64,000 nucleotides of DNA from Atriophallophorus winterbourni. Its lineage: Eukaryota > Platyhelminthes > Trematoda > Plagiorchiida > Microphallidae. This document shows, one piece after another, positions 1 through 12,400 of the stretch (the stretch's first letter is position 1; each line of letters opens with the position of its first letter). The stretch lies in NCBI GenBank assembly GCA_013407085.1, contig JACCGJ010000627.1, positions 33,104-97,103 on the forward strand. The letters are read 5' to 3'. A model generated the notes under the pieces. That model saw only the letters and a list, made by a program, of their open reading frames with translations. It had not been told where the DNA came from and searched no databases. A program made the translations under genes and the position numbers.

Positions 1-261
1 TTACGAAATAATACCCTTGTGTTATATTGGTTACTTAGTTTGTCATTTATCGTTACTTATGTTACTATGTAAACAATTCGTTTCTGAACGTTCAATTATA
101 CGCTTCAGCATTATTCCAATGGCAGAGAATATGGAAGTTCGTATCATGAGTTAGTCGAAAGCAATCCGGCTGAAGTTCCCCTTGTTTCCACTCTTATATA
201 CATACATATGGTACACTTTAATTTAAATGTGGCTATTACTGTCTAATTGTTTTTTATTCAG

Positions 262-483
262 CTCCTTCCGATCAAATCACAATGTCCCATCCCTCTCATC
301 TGGACGAAACTATTTTCCCCGCGACTTCCATTAACTCCACCGGAGCGAAAACTCGGAAATCGAGCCTTCATATTCCAAAACAAACAAAAATCGAATCAAA
401 TGATTTGCCGTATGAACACCATGCAAAACCTTCCTTTGCATCAACCGGACAAGAATTGCTGGAATCTCAAATGGAAGGATTGG
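262..483 (+). CDS. dlg: dlg linker exon (putative)
   Basis: Open stretch after a pyrimidine-rich TTTTTATTCAG acceptor, ending at a GTAGGT donor in phase 1. It encodes a low-complexity Ser/Pro/Lys-rich segment, such as lies between PDZ2 and PDZ3 in DLG proteins. No domain is visible, so assignment rests on splice signals, phase match to the exon at 5774 and position. Confidence 0.55.
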
Positions 484-3400
484 GTAGGTAACTGCTCTTT
501 TACAGGTGTACTCGCCACCAACATACGGTAAAATTATAACTGAGTTGAAACCTCATACTCTTAAAACACAAAAATCTAATCTCACATAAACGATCTGGTA
601 AACTTCAGCTGACGTACTCAAAGAAAACTATTTGTTGCAGTAATGAATCTTTTAGGCGCAAATGGATGACTCAAGCGGATAGGTACCAGCACACAAAGGT
701 CTTTATATTCACTGATTGATTTAAACAAGTCTTGATTAGCTTCGTACATATAAAAATTATTCAGTTATATACGAAGCAACCACCATTGTCAATTGTTCCT
801 AGGATATAGAATTTTCAAGTACACATGAATCATTTGATGCGTTGCAACGAATTCAAGGTTTTTTCAAGGTAATTCAACGTGTTTAATGGTCTAAAAAGCA
901 ACGAGTTTAAGAATAACGATGGGGTGGTAAAAATTGAAATGCACGTGTATAAAACAACATAAGGAATTAGATTAAGCAGTATATAAGTATTCGGGAAACG
1001 AATAATTCAATAACAATTCGTCTAATTTCGTTTTAAAGTCATGCAAGCTAGTGGAGTGAGCAACGGCAGAAAGTAAGTAGTTCAAAGTAAAAGAGATACG
1101 GACAGAATAAATATACCGTCTCCAGTTTAGATGGGAATGGGGTACCACCAGCACATATTCATAGGTACGATAATTTCTCGTATCCCTTCGCGTGAATAAA
1201 TCCTGTAAGGGATGGTTTGAAATATGAAGTATTTCGTGAACTAGGTGTGAAAAGTATGAAAGTTATTTCAAAAATTGTCGGAGCTCAAAATAATCCAACC
1301 GCACGTCACCTATCAAATGGTGTGAGTGTGCTTTTCTAGCGAACAACGATTATAGCTATATGTACAACCAACATGTATACACAATCAAAACCGCGATCGT
1401 GTAATTTCGGACGATGGTGTTCTTTGTCAATGTGAACGAAACTCGAGTTCACTGTATCCGCTGAAGGTTGGTGTGTATAAATTTATGGAGTTGTCCAGCG
1501 ATCAGGTGTGGTATGGATGGTCAAAAATATTTAATCGGACTATTTTTTCATTAAATACAAAAAACAATCATTATTAATCTTTCGACAGGTGCTCGAGCTT
1601 TGCGTTGGTTCAGCTACATCAGAGTAGCAAGTCAACTGTGTTTCGAACAAGGTTAAACAAGAGAAGAAGTGCCAGCCTAATGGGTAGAGTTGTAAGTTTT
1701 ATGCACTATTCAGCAGAGGAGAATACACGTAGCTCAGGATGAAGATATTGTTCACATGGTGTTCGCCGAGCTTGTGTAATTGTTGTTGGACGTTTCGTCA
1801 TCAAGCTAGATGACATTATTAGCAGAACTTCTTTCGAAGTGACTTAAAATTGGTATTCATTAGTTTTTATAAGGTCCGTCCGTCTGTTCGCCGTCACTAA
1901 CGTTGGTTGGTGGAATTCATGTGTTGCATTCTTTCCATCGAGTTTTCATTGGTCCATAGGTTGTGGCCAATTAAAGGTGCTGGTTGATTGATGTCGTTGT
2001 TGAGTGTCACGCTTCGATGAATTCTCGCGCTCGTCGGTTGCTTTCTTTGGCTAAAATCCTCGCATTGTCCCAATTGAATTGGTGTCCGAATTGATCAATA
2101 TATATTGAAATCAATGACCTTGGATCGTGCCTTCGTACAGCTAACCAGTGTTCATGTAGTCTTGTGCTTAGTTTGCGGCCAGTTTGTCCAATGTAGTTCT
2201 TCTCGCAATTTCTGTACGTACCTTATTTTTCGGACTACCGGTATACGGCGCACCGGATTATAAAACGCAGTATCAGTGAACGATCTGTTTTCATATATAA
2301 GACGCACCGGATTATAAGGCGCATAAAGCGAAACAAAAATAGTCGGATAGGTCAGACTTTATTCAAATCATGAACAATAACTGTCAATATTACATAAAAA
2401 AGTACACTAACCTTTTCAATGATTCCTCTTCTACGAATCCATCAAATTCCTCGTCTTCGGTGTCAGAATTCAACAGTTGGGCGATAGCGGCATCAAGCAC
2501 GCCAGGATCCCTTTCGTCATCATCCGATTCAGTCTCATTGCTGTTGCTTGGGTGTTCATCAATGATTCCAGCCTTAGTGAAAGCTCGGACAACAGTAGAG
2601 ACCGATACTTTAGCCCATGCGTCGACGATCCATTGGCAGACAGTGGCGTAACTAGCCTGGCGTTGCCTACCTGTCTTGGTAAATATGTGCTCACCTTCTG
2701 TCATCCATTGCTCCCATGCGGCTCGCAATTTAGCCTTGAACGCCCTATTGACTCCAATATCTAGCGGTTGGAGTTCTTTGGTCAATCCTCCAGGAAAGAT
2801 GGCCAGCTCCGAATTGGTTTTCTTCACTTGACTTTTGACAGTTTCAGTGAGATGAGGGCGCATAGAGTCATAGATCAATAAGGCCGTAGAAGTGTGGGAA
2901 AAGCCATCCGGCCTCCTGACATAAACTTCTCTCAGCCACTCGCTCATTTTCTCTTCGTCCATCCAGCCTTTCGGATTGACCTTAACAATTTCTGACCTTA
3001 ACTGATTTATGATATATTCTGCATATACGGAAGAGCGCGTCTAACTCTGTTTTATCGTCGTCTCTTTGTTAGGTACAGATGAGCTTGTAGCGTAGTACAA
3101 AGCTTCTTGGGTATCCATTCTTCTGAAACATTTTGAACAGGTATTCTTCTTCTTGTCTTCTCAGTTTCGGCATGCTGCAATGTGTTGCTGCTCTTTTGAA
3201 TAGGGTTCTAACGCAGCTGCGTTTATGGCTGGTTGGAATCTTGCTGTGAAAGTTCAAGATTTGATCCGTGTGCGTATTCGTCCTGTAGACACTGGTCTCC
3301 AAAGTTCCTTCGCTTGTTCGTCTTATTCGAACGTCCATGAATGCCAGGCAGCTGTCAACTTCAGTTTCTTTGGTAAATTGGATTCCCCTGAATACGCAGT

Positions 3401-6400
3401 TCAGTGGTCGATGCGATTCATGCAGTTTAGTTCTTTCTATGATCACAAATGTGTCGCCCACATAGCGGATCCATAACTTTGGCCGTAATATTGGTAGAGC
3501 AATCCGTTCCAAACGTTGCGTGACTGCTTCGGCAATTAGGCTGGAAATTGGAGATCCCATTGGTGTTCCTCGAATCTGCTCGTAGATTTTACCAATGAAC
3601 TTGAAGTGTGTTTGAAAGCACAGCTCGATCAATTCCATCAAACCATCTCGTGTTAATCGATTTCCGTTGTGGTCGGTTACTTTTTCGTGCAGGAACGCTG
3701 ATATGATTTGCTTTGCGAGTGTTTGATCGATTGATGTGAATAACACCGTTACGTCGAAAGAAACCATTATTTCATCTTCATCGATCTTCACATTCTTCAA
3801 TTTCTGGAGAAATTGTTCTGCAGAGTTGACGGCGTGTTCCGAGTCTGTCACCAGATATAACAGTCTTCTTCGCAAATGTTTCGATAACTTGTAATTAGGC
3901 CCTCCTGGTAAGGAAACGATCGGACGTAATGGGATATTCTCTTTATGTATTTTGGGTAATTCGTGGAATCTCGGTATAGTTGAGTCTTCTGGTTTCATTC
4001 TTGTTTGTTCCATTCCATTCAGTTGACCCATAAACTTCAATTTCTTCAAAGTTGCGTTGATTTTGTTTTCAAGTCGTTTAGTTCATTTGTCTGTATGTTG
4101 TATCATGGAGTAGCCGTTCAGCCTTCTCGATATAATCTGCCTTGTTCATTACCACCGTCGTTCTTCCTTTGTCGGCGGGGTTGATGACTATGTTTCGGTC
4201 TTGTTTCAGTCTGTTCAAAGCTTTGGTTTCTTGTTTATTGAGTGTGTTATGTTACAAGTTCCTGGTGAGCGCAGGTACAATTCGTTGGCGTACTTCTTCT
4301 TGTGCGACTTCTGTTAAAGTGTGGGATTTCAGTATTGACTCTAAATCAGCTACGAATTCAGTATGATCGGCGTCTTTCAAATTGAAGTTGAGGCCACGTG
4401 CGAGAATTCGTTGTTCGTTCTCTGTCAGGGATCTGTCGGACAGGTCCTTGACCCAAGGTTCGCCGCTGGTGAGATCTTGGTGGGGGGTACTAATTCGGAG
4501 TTTGTTTTCCAGGTCACACCGTTTGGTTAGCTTGGTTTTTCGGGTCGTTATCGCGATGGCGTCAGCTAGCTGTTCTATTAGTTCATGTCCAAATCGGTTT
4601 TCACATATTCGCTTTTTCGTTCCGGATAACGTTGTAATATTTCTTATGCACTATACCCGATGCAGGTTCTAAAAATATACCTACTCCTAGTTCACCGTCA
4701 TACCCGATCATTCGTGTTTCAAATGCTTGATGTCAATCATCATCAACTCTAGGGACAGCATTATCCCGGCATAAAGTACTAGAGGTTCCAGTGCAATACA
4801 ACCGTGACAAAAATAAAAAAACTAAAAAAGGAAGTAGGACAGATGTATAAAGATACTGAACCTGTTGAAGATTTTACATAGACGCACTGGGATAAGTTGT
4901 CTACAAATTAAATCAAACAGGTATTCAATCAAATGTTGTGGACGAGTAGAAAGTCATCTTTTTCCTGTGGATTTCAGTGCCATGCATTAAAACAAGCAGC
5001 CTTGTCACTCTAGTTGATAACATACGAGATTAAGCAAACTCGACAAAAAGACACTCACCGCAAGAACGCCACTAGATACGGTTTTAATACATATCCTCAA
5101 ATGCAGCTAGGAACTGCGAGCTCGGATCGCTGGGGACCCGATTAGAAAGTCATTGGTTAAGGCCCTTAGTTACATATGCCACGATGCGAAAATTGTGTTG
5201 GAGCAGGGCAATGTTTTACGCTGATTGCGTCTATAAATCCCAATATGCTGGCACCAATTGTGAGCATGGGTGAGGACTCCAGATTTCTCAGCTTCCACTC
5301 ATTTTCACACATGTTACCGAAGTCAAGTGATACAGTTTCGAAGTGCTGGTTAGTATTACTATCACCAGGTTTGTTTTAGTTTATACTGACAGTGTGAAGT
5401 GGTGGCAGTGTGGAAAATGCTGTGAATGGAGCGCATCAAAATTTGATGCTGCAGTTCAACCTTGACGATATCCGAAATACATCTAAATGGTTGTATAATT
5501 TGGAGAAAGCTTGATCGTCCGATTGTGTTTGCCGTTCTATGGGCATTCAAATTTAAAATATGATTGACTGCCGCTGTGGTTCGCTTAAATAGTTCCCCTG
5601 AATGAAATAGGGTTATATTAAATGTGATTCAAAACAAATTAACATCATCTGGGAATAATTCAATGAATGTTTACCTCCATTGCGATACGATGCTCAGAAT
5701 CACGGTGAATTTTATTCACACTTGCATCGCATTTATGTGTTTGATATAGTGGATTACACTGCTGCGGCTTTAGTCTCCGAGCTGGTGGCACGTTGGCCAA
5801 GCGCACGTCTGGTCACCTTATATCGCAACGTGAAGACTCCACCGAAACGTTCCAATACCTACCATCAGGGCGAAGTTCGTCACCTTAAGGCAACCGGAAG
5901 TCTTGGCATGAACATTGTTGGTGGGGATGGATCCGAAGCGACATTTGTCTCGCAGGTTCTTCCCGATAAGCCAGCAGCCTTATCGAAACGGGTATACGTC
6001 GGTGATCGCATACTCGCGGTAAGAACAGCACAAGTGATCTCTCATATATGCATTCATTGATTACACTGTTTAATCTATCACTCCTTATAAATTACATTTT
6101 CCCGTTAATTGTTTTCAGTGTTGTGTGTTAAATATAAACGGTAAGGCATGCGCATGATCACATTCTTACAAAAGAGCGTCATACTTAAAAAGCATTGGTG
6201 CGGATGGCAGCCGCTATCGCTGAACACTTCAGGTTATACAAACCACATCATTTCTTTTGACGATGCGTTCACGCTCAAGAGCTCGACCATGTCATGCTCT
6301 ACCATATCAGCTATCCCATTCTCCGCAATTGAAGATTCACGATTTATTGTGAAAAAAGCAATTAGTTTTACAATACCATAGGATATACACATAAAAGTTA

Positions 6401-9400
6401 AACGAAAACGTACTTTAATGTTTGTGTCAATGTGCTTCAAAGGACGAGCACAAGTAATTTCAATTTGAGACATGGACCTATACTCCACTACAAGTTTCGG
6501 ACTGTTCCCACTTTTCAGATGAATGCAGCATGATAAACCTCTAAACTGGATTAATGATCGATAATATTTTAAACAATTATTAGCTAAGGATTGAATAACG
6601 AGCCATGTTGTACATAACAACATGTTGGGTTGTGCGCTGAAACGCTTAAAACGACCGAGTTCAAAGTCTAAACTTATCTACCCACATGACAATTTGTTGC
6701 TCTGATTAAGCTACCAAACATTTTGTCGCTCAAGGTCAACGGTGTGGACGTTTCGCGACATGGTCACGAACGGGCGGCTACCGAGCTCAGAAACGCAGCT
6801 GACCGCGTGGATTTGGTTCTCTCGTATTCTCCCAAAGGTGAGGGTGTGATAGCTTGGATGTAAAACTTCGTTTGGCGTATCTTTTAAGGGTTTATCCCGC
6901 ATTGCGCAAGCGACTGTTCGACTGAGAAGTTACGGTTACCGCTTTTTATGAATTGGAGTTTATCGGAATTGGCGCTATGTATTCATATTTACTGGATTGA
7001 TAATAATGTAAGAGCAAATACTAATATAATTTTTAAATGTCATCAAAACACCTTATTTTTATATCGGCTTCTTTTAGATAACGATAGGGAGAAACAGGAA
7101 GGTATATTTTCTTCAATACCGACAATTTCACGAAGGCAGAGTTGCCGTCGTGTAATCGTTCATGATTGCCTTCAATTTTCTCTGTTAATGTATTCACATA
7201 TGCAGGTTCTATTCGTTAGTATTATCTAGTGGAATTCGGAAGTTATTTACTTCTGGCATCTACTGCAAAATAATAAAGATTGTGGAGCAGATTTTGGTAA
7301 CATTAAGGAAAATAATGGTCAAATCTGGCTGGAGATGCTGGTAATGTCAGGTTTTCCTTTCAAACATGATCGTGCACATGCTACGAGCTGACCGTATTAA
7401 TAAGAATGGATTTTTAATGCAGGTTTGGGACAGAGTTATCGCCACACCATTGCACATCGGTTGTTGTTGACCTCCTGTTTCGAACAACCATTGAATTCGA
7501 AAACTTATGGGGTTGAAAATCATTTTACATGGGTGCTTAGTCTTACCCTTATTGGGCGTTTCACTAGATCTTCAAATACAATCAGTGAATGTTATTTCGT
7601 AATATCTATAAAATACGATTTTTGAACATCCCTACTAAGGTCTGAAGTGTGCACATTCATTCTAGCATACGTTTTATTGATTTAAAGAATACGCCAAGTT
7701 CGCGAGGTATTATCATCGGCAACTTCGAGCTGTCGGTAATCAAAATGCGGCTGACTCTGTGAAACAATACCGTAAACAAAGCAAAAACACCGTTGGCAAT
7801 GAGATTGGAAAACGACGGCCCGAATCCGGATCAAGATCCTCCCGTAAGGATAGGCAGCGTCGATCTTCGGGAAAAGAATTGAACAAAAGCCATGATGTCA
7901 TCTACTTACGTGTCCAAGTGGACTTTGATCCCAACAAAGAGAACCAGCAACAAGCAACTCCCAAGAAGGCCATATCTTTGCGTTCGGGTGATGTGATTGG
8001 TGTAACCAACACTTCTGATCCTGAATGGTGGCAGGCAAGTTGTTTTTCACTGTTCAATATGAAGTCTGCGCATGGTTCATTCATTCACATGTGACTTTTC
8101 TACTGACTAAATGTACCGTTTCACTATTCCACTCATAAATAGTAGTAGTACAAAGATGTCACTTAAGCCGTAACCACATAAGAGTGTAAAGAGTATGAAA
8201 ATTCAAGACATGCGGATCCTGGTCGCACTATTTTTACCTAATAAGTGCAAACTGCACGAAACCAGCCGTGATGTGTGTGTGTGATGGAAATGCGTGCAAA
8301 TGAGCATTTTTGAACATGAAACACAGTTTTCTATCAACATAAATTAGAAGAAATATCATACCTCCTGCCCTTTCTGTTTGGGTTTTTTTAAATCAGGATA
8401 TTAGTTGACGATTAGAAGCCTGCAAATAGCGCTGGCCCAGAGGCTTGTTTTTATAGCTCGTACAAAACGTGAAAGTTAGCGAAATTCCAGATTGAAATAT
8501 TGACTGCATTTCGTTCCTGAAGTTTTGTGTCCACATGACAGAAGTCTCCAACTTGGTCGGAACGAGGTGTAGAGGAAGAGAACGTCGCTGCGGATCTTTT
8601 GAAAGAAACGCGCGTCAGGTGTCCATTCTTTGGTCGCTTCCTACACATGAATAAAAACACGAAAGACGTTTAAAGCTAAAAGCCATTTATTCACCTTGTA
8701 AATGCACCCATTGGTGGAGGGTCGCAGCGATGGGCAACGTCCTGATTCCTCGTCATGCTCAAATGTGAAATGGAAATGAACATGCATCGTAAAATTAACT
8801 AAATCACCCGTGTCCGCTAGTTCTGAAAACAGACTTAAGCTGTATCATTTCAGCACTAACAATAGATATTAAGCGTGGTGGAGCTGTATTAGTGATCCAT
8901 TAATGAACGAAATCACATTGTTTGGAACAACGCTAATTTCAATCAACTTTCGAGTGTTCTACTTACCATTCATTGGATATTTTGGCGCTGTACATTTCAT
9001 TTTTATCACTGGACGTTGTAAGTATTGCGATTGCAACTAATAAAAGTTTAGTATTTTCACGTGTGTAATAGAATAGAACATATAAAAATGAACATTAAAT
9101 AAGCAACCCTAATATACTTGAAGAATGGAATAAAAAACAATGAGTTGCACGCGTACGTTGTTGAAAGTGCATGCATGGTGTGGACTTTCGCAAGTAAAAA
9201 TGGAGTTGTATACGGGACGCCGTCTCGTTGAAACAGTGGAATGCCCAAAGGTGTGTCGAATCACAGTTTGTTAGGTGATTGGCAGTGGTAGATCCATAGT
9301 CTAGCGCTAGGTTTCCGGGCACGATTACCTCCACGTGGTGTTGTAAAGTATTAACTTTTTTAACCATAAATCTTTGAATTTGAAGTGTCCCAAACACATT

Positions 9401-12400
9401 TGAATCCGTCGCGTTTGATTCCAGTTGCAGAAGCGGAATCTAGTATATAGGTTTCATTGAGTATGAGTAGTAGGATAATTGTGTCAACTTCAATTAAGAC
9501 GCGTACCTAACTTCCATTTTCGTAATATCGATCAAATGACAATCGCTTGGATATTATTTTGAATACACAATATGTCGTGCTCAGTCATATCGTACAGCTG
9601 TGAAAACGAGAACGTAGGTTACAGAATAACTTTTTGTTTTGCTTTCAACTGCCAGGCGCATCTGGTGCTTCCTAATTCTACGGATCCAGCTGGTCCAACC
9701 GGTTTGGTGCCGAGTCAGAACCGGCTTGAACGTCGCGAACGAATTCGTTCGCGTCACGTTAACTTCGGTGGGCACCGACAGCGGTCGTCTTCGGTACATC
9801 ATGCGCATTCATTGATGGAAGTGAATGGAGATAAAGTAATTACGACTAATCGGTGCGAACCGATCAGTGGTTTGACAGTGTCAGTGACTTCATTGTTCAG
9901 TGGTCGTGCGTCAAAAAGCGACAGGAAAGGTGAGTCTTCGTTCACAGGTGCTCCAGCATGTTGCAGCTTAACTTGATTTGATGTTGCGCTAAAAAAAATT
10001 CATGGAAGTAAAAACAACGGGTTGCATAACAGTAGTCATTTCAATCAAGGCAAACTGATTAACTTGAAGTATTAAAGCACCTTAATATAATTTTTACTTT
10101 GAATAAATTTGCCAAAATCAATCTATGACGAATAGTGAAAATAAGCTGTACATGGAAAATATTAAAAGGACGAAATTCCGTTTGTTTAGATAATAATATT
10201 CATATATAGTTTCGTGCTTTATTGTTCAGCTACACTGATATTATAATATATATATATATAATATATATTATATATATATATATATAATATCTAGAATCTT
10301 AGACTCAAATCTCGGTACTATGCCACTCGTACATGCACTCTCGCTACTAATGCAATCTTGCTCCGTCCAACGGGTGGCATCAGTACTGAGACTTTGAGTG
10401 TAATACAGTGTGTCCCCATAATAAAATGTTACACTTAAAATAATTGTAATCATATTGTTTGTTAGTATTTCATTATTTCAAATGTATAGAAATATGTTAT
10501 AGGTAGATTTTCGTATGTCAATGCTTGTTCTCAAACTGACGTCCATTTTGATCCGGGCACTGCGGCCAACACCAAGCAATGGAATCGCATTCATCATGAA
10601 ATAATTCCCTTGGTATTTGGGCGCATTATTGTTCACTGGCTTCTCTTAATTCAACGATGGTTGCAGCTGTCGTAGCATAGACTTTGTCTTTTAAGAATCC
10701 CCATAAGAAAAAATCTAGTGGCATGAGGTCTGGTGACCTGGGAGGATATTCGAAAAAACCTCTGCGTCCAATCCACCTGTTTGGCAGGACCTCATAAAGG
10801 AAAGACCTAACATCGCGATGGTAATGTGGGGGTGCCCCATCTTGCTGAAAATAAAACTATTGACTATTTACACTTATTAGAATGCAGCAAAATGTAATAA
10901 AAAACAAAATAACACTTGTCAATATTTTAATACATTTGAAATAATGAAATACTAACAAACACTCTAATTACAATTATTTTAAGTGTGTATACATTTTTTG
11001 GGACACCCTGTNNNNNNNNNNNNNNNNNNNNAAATCGTGGAGTAGACTAATGAACATTGCCAAACAAAAGCTCTTTGATGGCCTGTGCTACATTTTCCCA
11101 CAGAATGCCAGAGCAGGAAGCATCACAATGGCTGATTACAGTCACTTCAAACCCAAAACATATGCATTGGAGAGGAATCGCAAGAACTGATAGAAAACAT
11201 CCTCAGCCATAGAATGAAGTGTGATCTCACAAGGTCGGTCCACCGAGCCCAAAATGAAAAGCACTCGAAGATAAACAGTCAGCACTAACTTGCCAGTGTT
11301 CGCTTAGAAGTGACAACGGCGCGGACGCACAGATGATGTCACTAGGGACGTATTGGACGTAAGGAAACTCGATACAACATCACGTTTGACAAATCGCGAT
11401 AACCCGGCCGCAGCGGTACAGCGGTTGCGCTTTTTAATCGTCATACCCATATAAAAATCCTACTGTGGTTGGGCTTTTGGGAAATTTGTTTAACTTTATT
11501 CCTAATTACTTGCAGATGTAAGATGAGTACTGACAATGGTCAGAAAAATAACTGCAACTTATTCAATGGGTTATATTGTAGAGAATAAGAAGTCGAGTTT
11601 TCTGACAGGACATTCATGACGTTGGCTTGAATCACACAAACTAAATACTTGTATAAGAACTGTTTGTACACACCACGTCAGACATGCACCTCCTGATTCT
11701 CGGACGACTTCCTAATCGTTTACCGACGCTATCAGATTATCGCTTAACGTTTTACAGCTGGACAACATCAGACCTATTATAACCACTTTTCGGGTGATGG
11801 TGTGATTTTTTGGCCTGAGTTCACGACTTGTCTTTGTCGCGCTAGTCGTTCGACCCACTTTAACGAGCTAATGATGTGTACCATCTATTAATGTCTCTGT
11901 CCCATTCCATGACTGGACATCTTCGTGGTTAGGCAACCAGAAACAACTACCGGCACAATAGACTACAACTGCTTGTTAAGAAATAAAATAAAACGAAGTG
12001 AAAATTATACTTTGTAATCAACTTACGTTTACCTCGTGTTAATATTTCGTAAAGATTTTATAATATAAAGACTATATTGTTTTAAAATACCAAGAGATGT
12101 TTTCGTGTCAATGATGAAAAATATTCCCTGTTGCGGTTTCGTCTCATATCGGCGTCAGATGAAATGTGACCCAACATTACACCTGCCGTGGAATTTATTT
12201 ACACTATATCACCAACTTTCTGCTATTCAGTGAAGAAATTTGCGATTAACGCGGAACCAAACCATTGCTCTTCCTATGCAGATATCGAACAGGACTGTTT
12301 TGTGCTTTCCTACATCCCCGTCACTCCGGTGCAGTTGAGTTTCGCCAGACCGGTGGTTATCATGGGTCACATGAAAGAACAACTGGCCGATGAACTCCTC

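Larger units (their letters stand above)
1780..4660 (-). mobile_element. Penelope-like element 1, interrupted by a pogo-type transposon
   Basis: Read on the minus strand: N-terminal region (4640-4085), reverse transcriptase (4049-3069), a DNA transposon inserted at about 3045-2216, GIY-YIG endonuclease (2216-1990) and a degenerate hammerhead motif (1830-1780). This is the normal Penelope order, RT then GIY-YIG, with an insertion between the two. Stops and a substitution in the RT active site show it is dead. It lies antisense within a dlg intron. Confidence 0.85.

Noticed and set aside
8039..8040. GT donor (CAGGCAA|GTTGTT) for the dlg SH3 exon
   Set aside because: Joining here shifts frame and hits a stop within six codons of the next exon.
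12110..12150. GGTTTCGTC...GCGTCAG resembling a reversed hammerhead core
   Set aside because: CTGACGC does not fit CTGATGA and no stem II forms.
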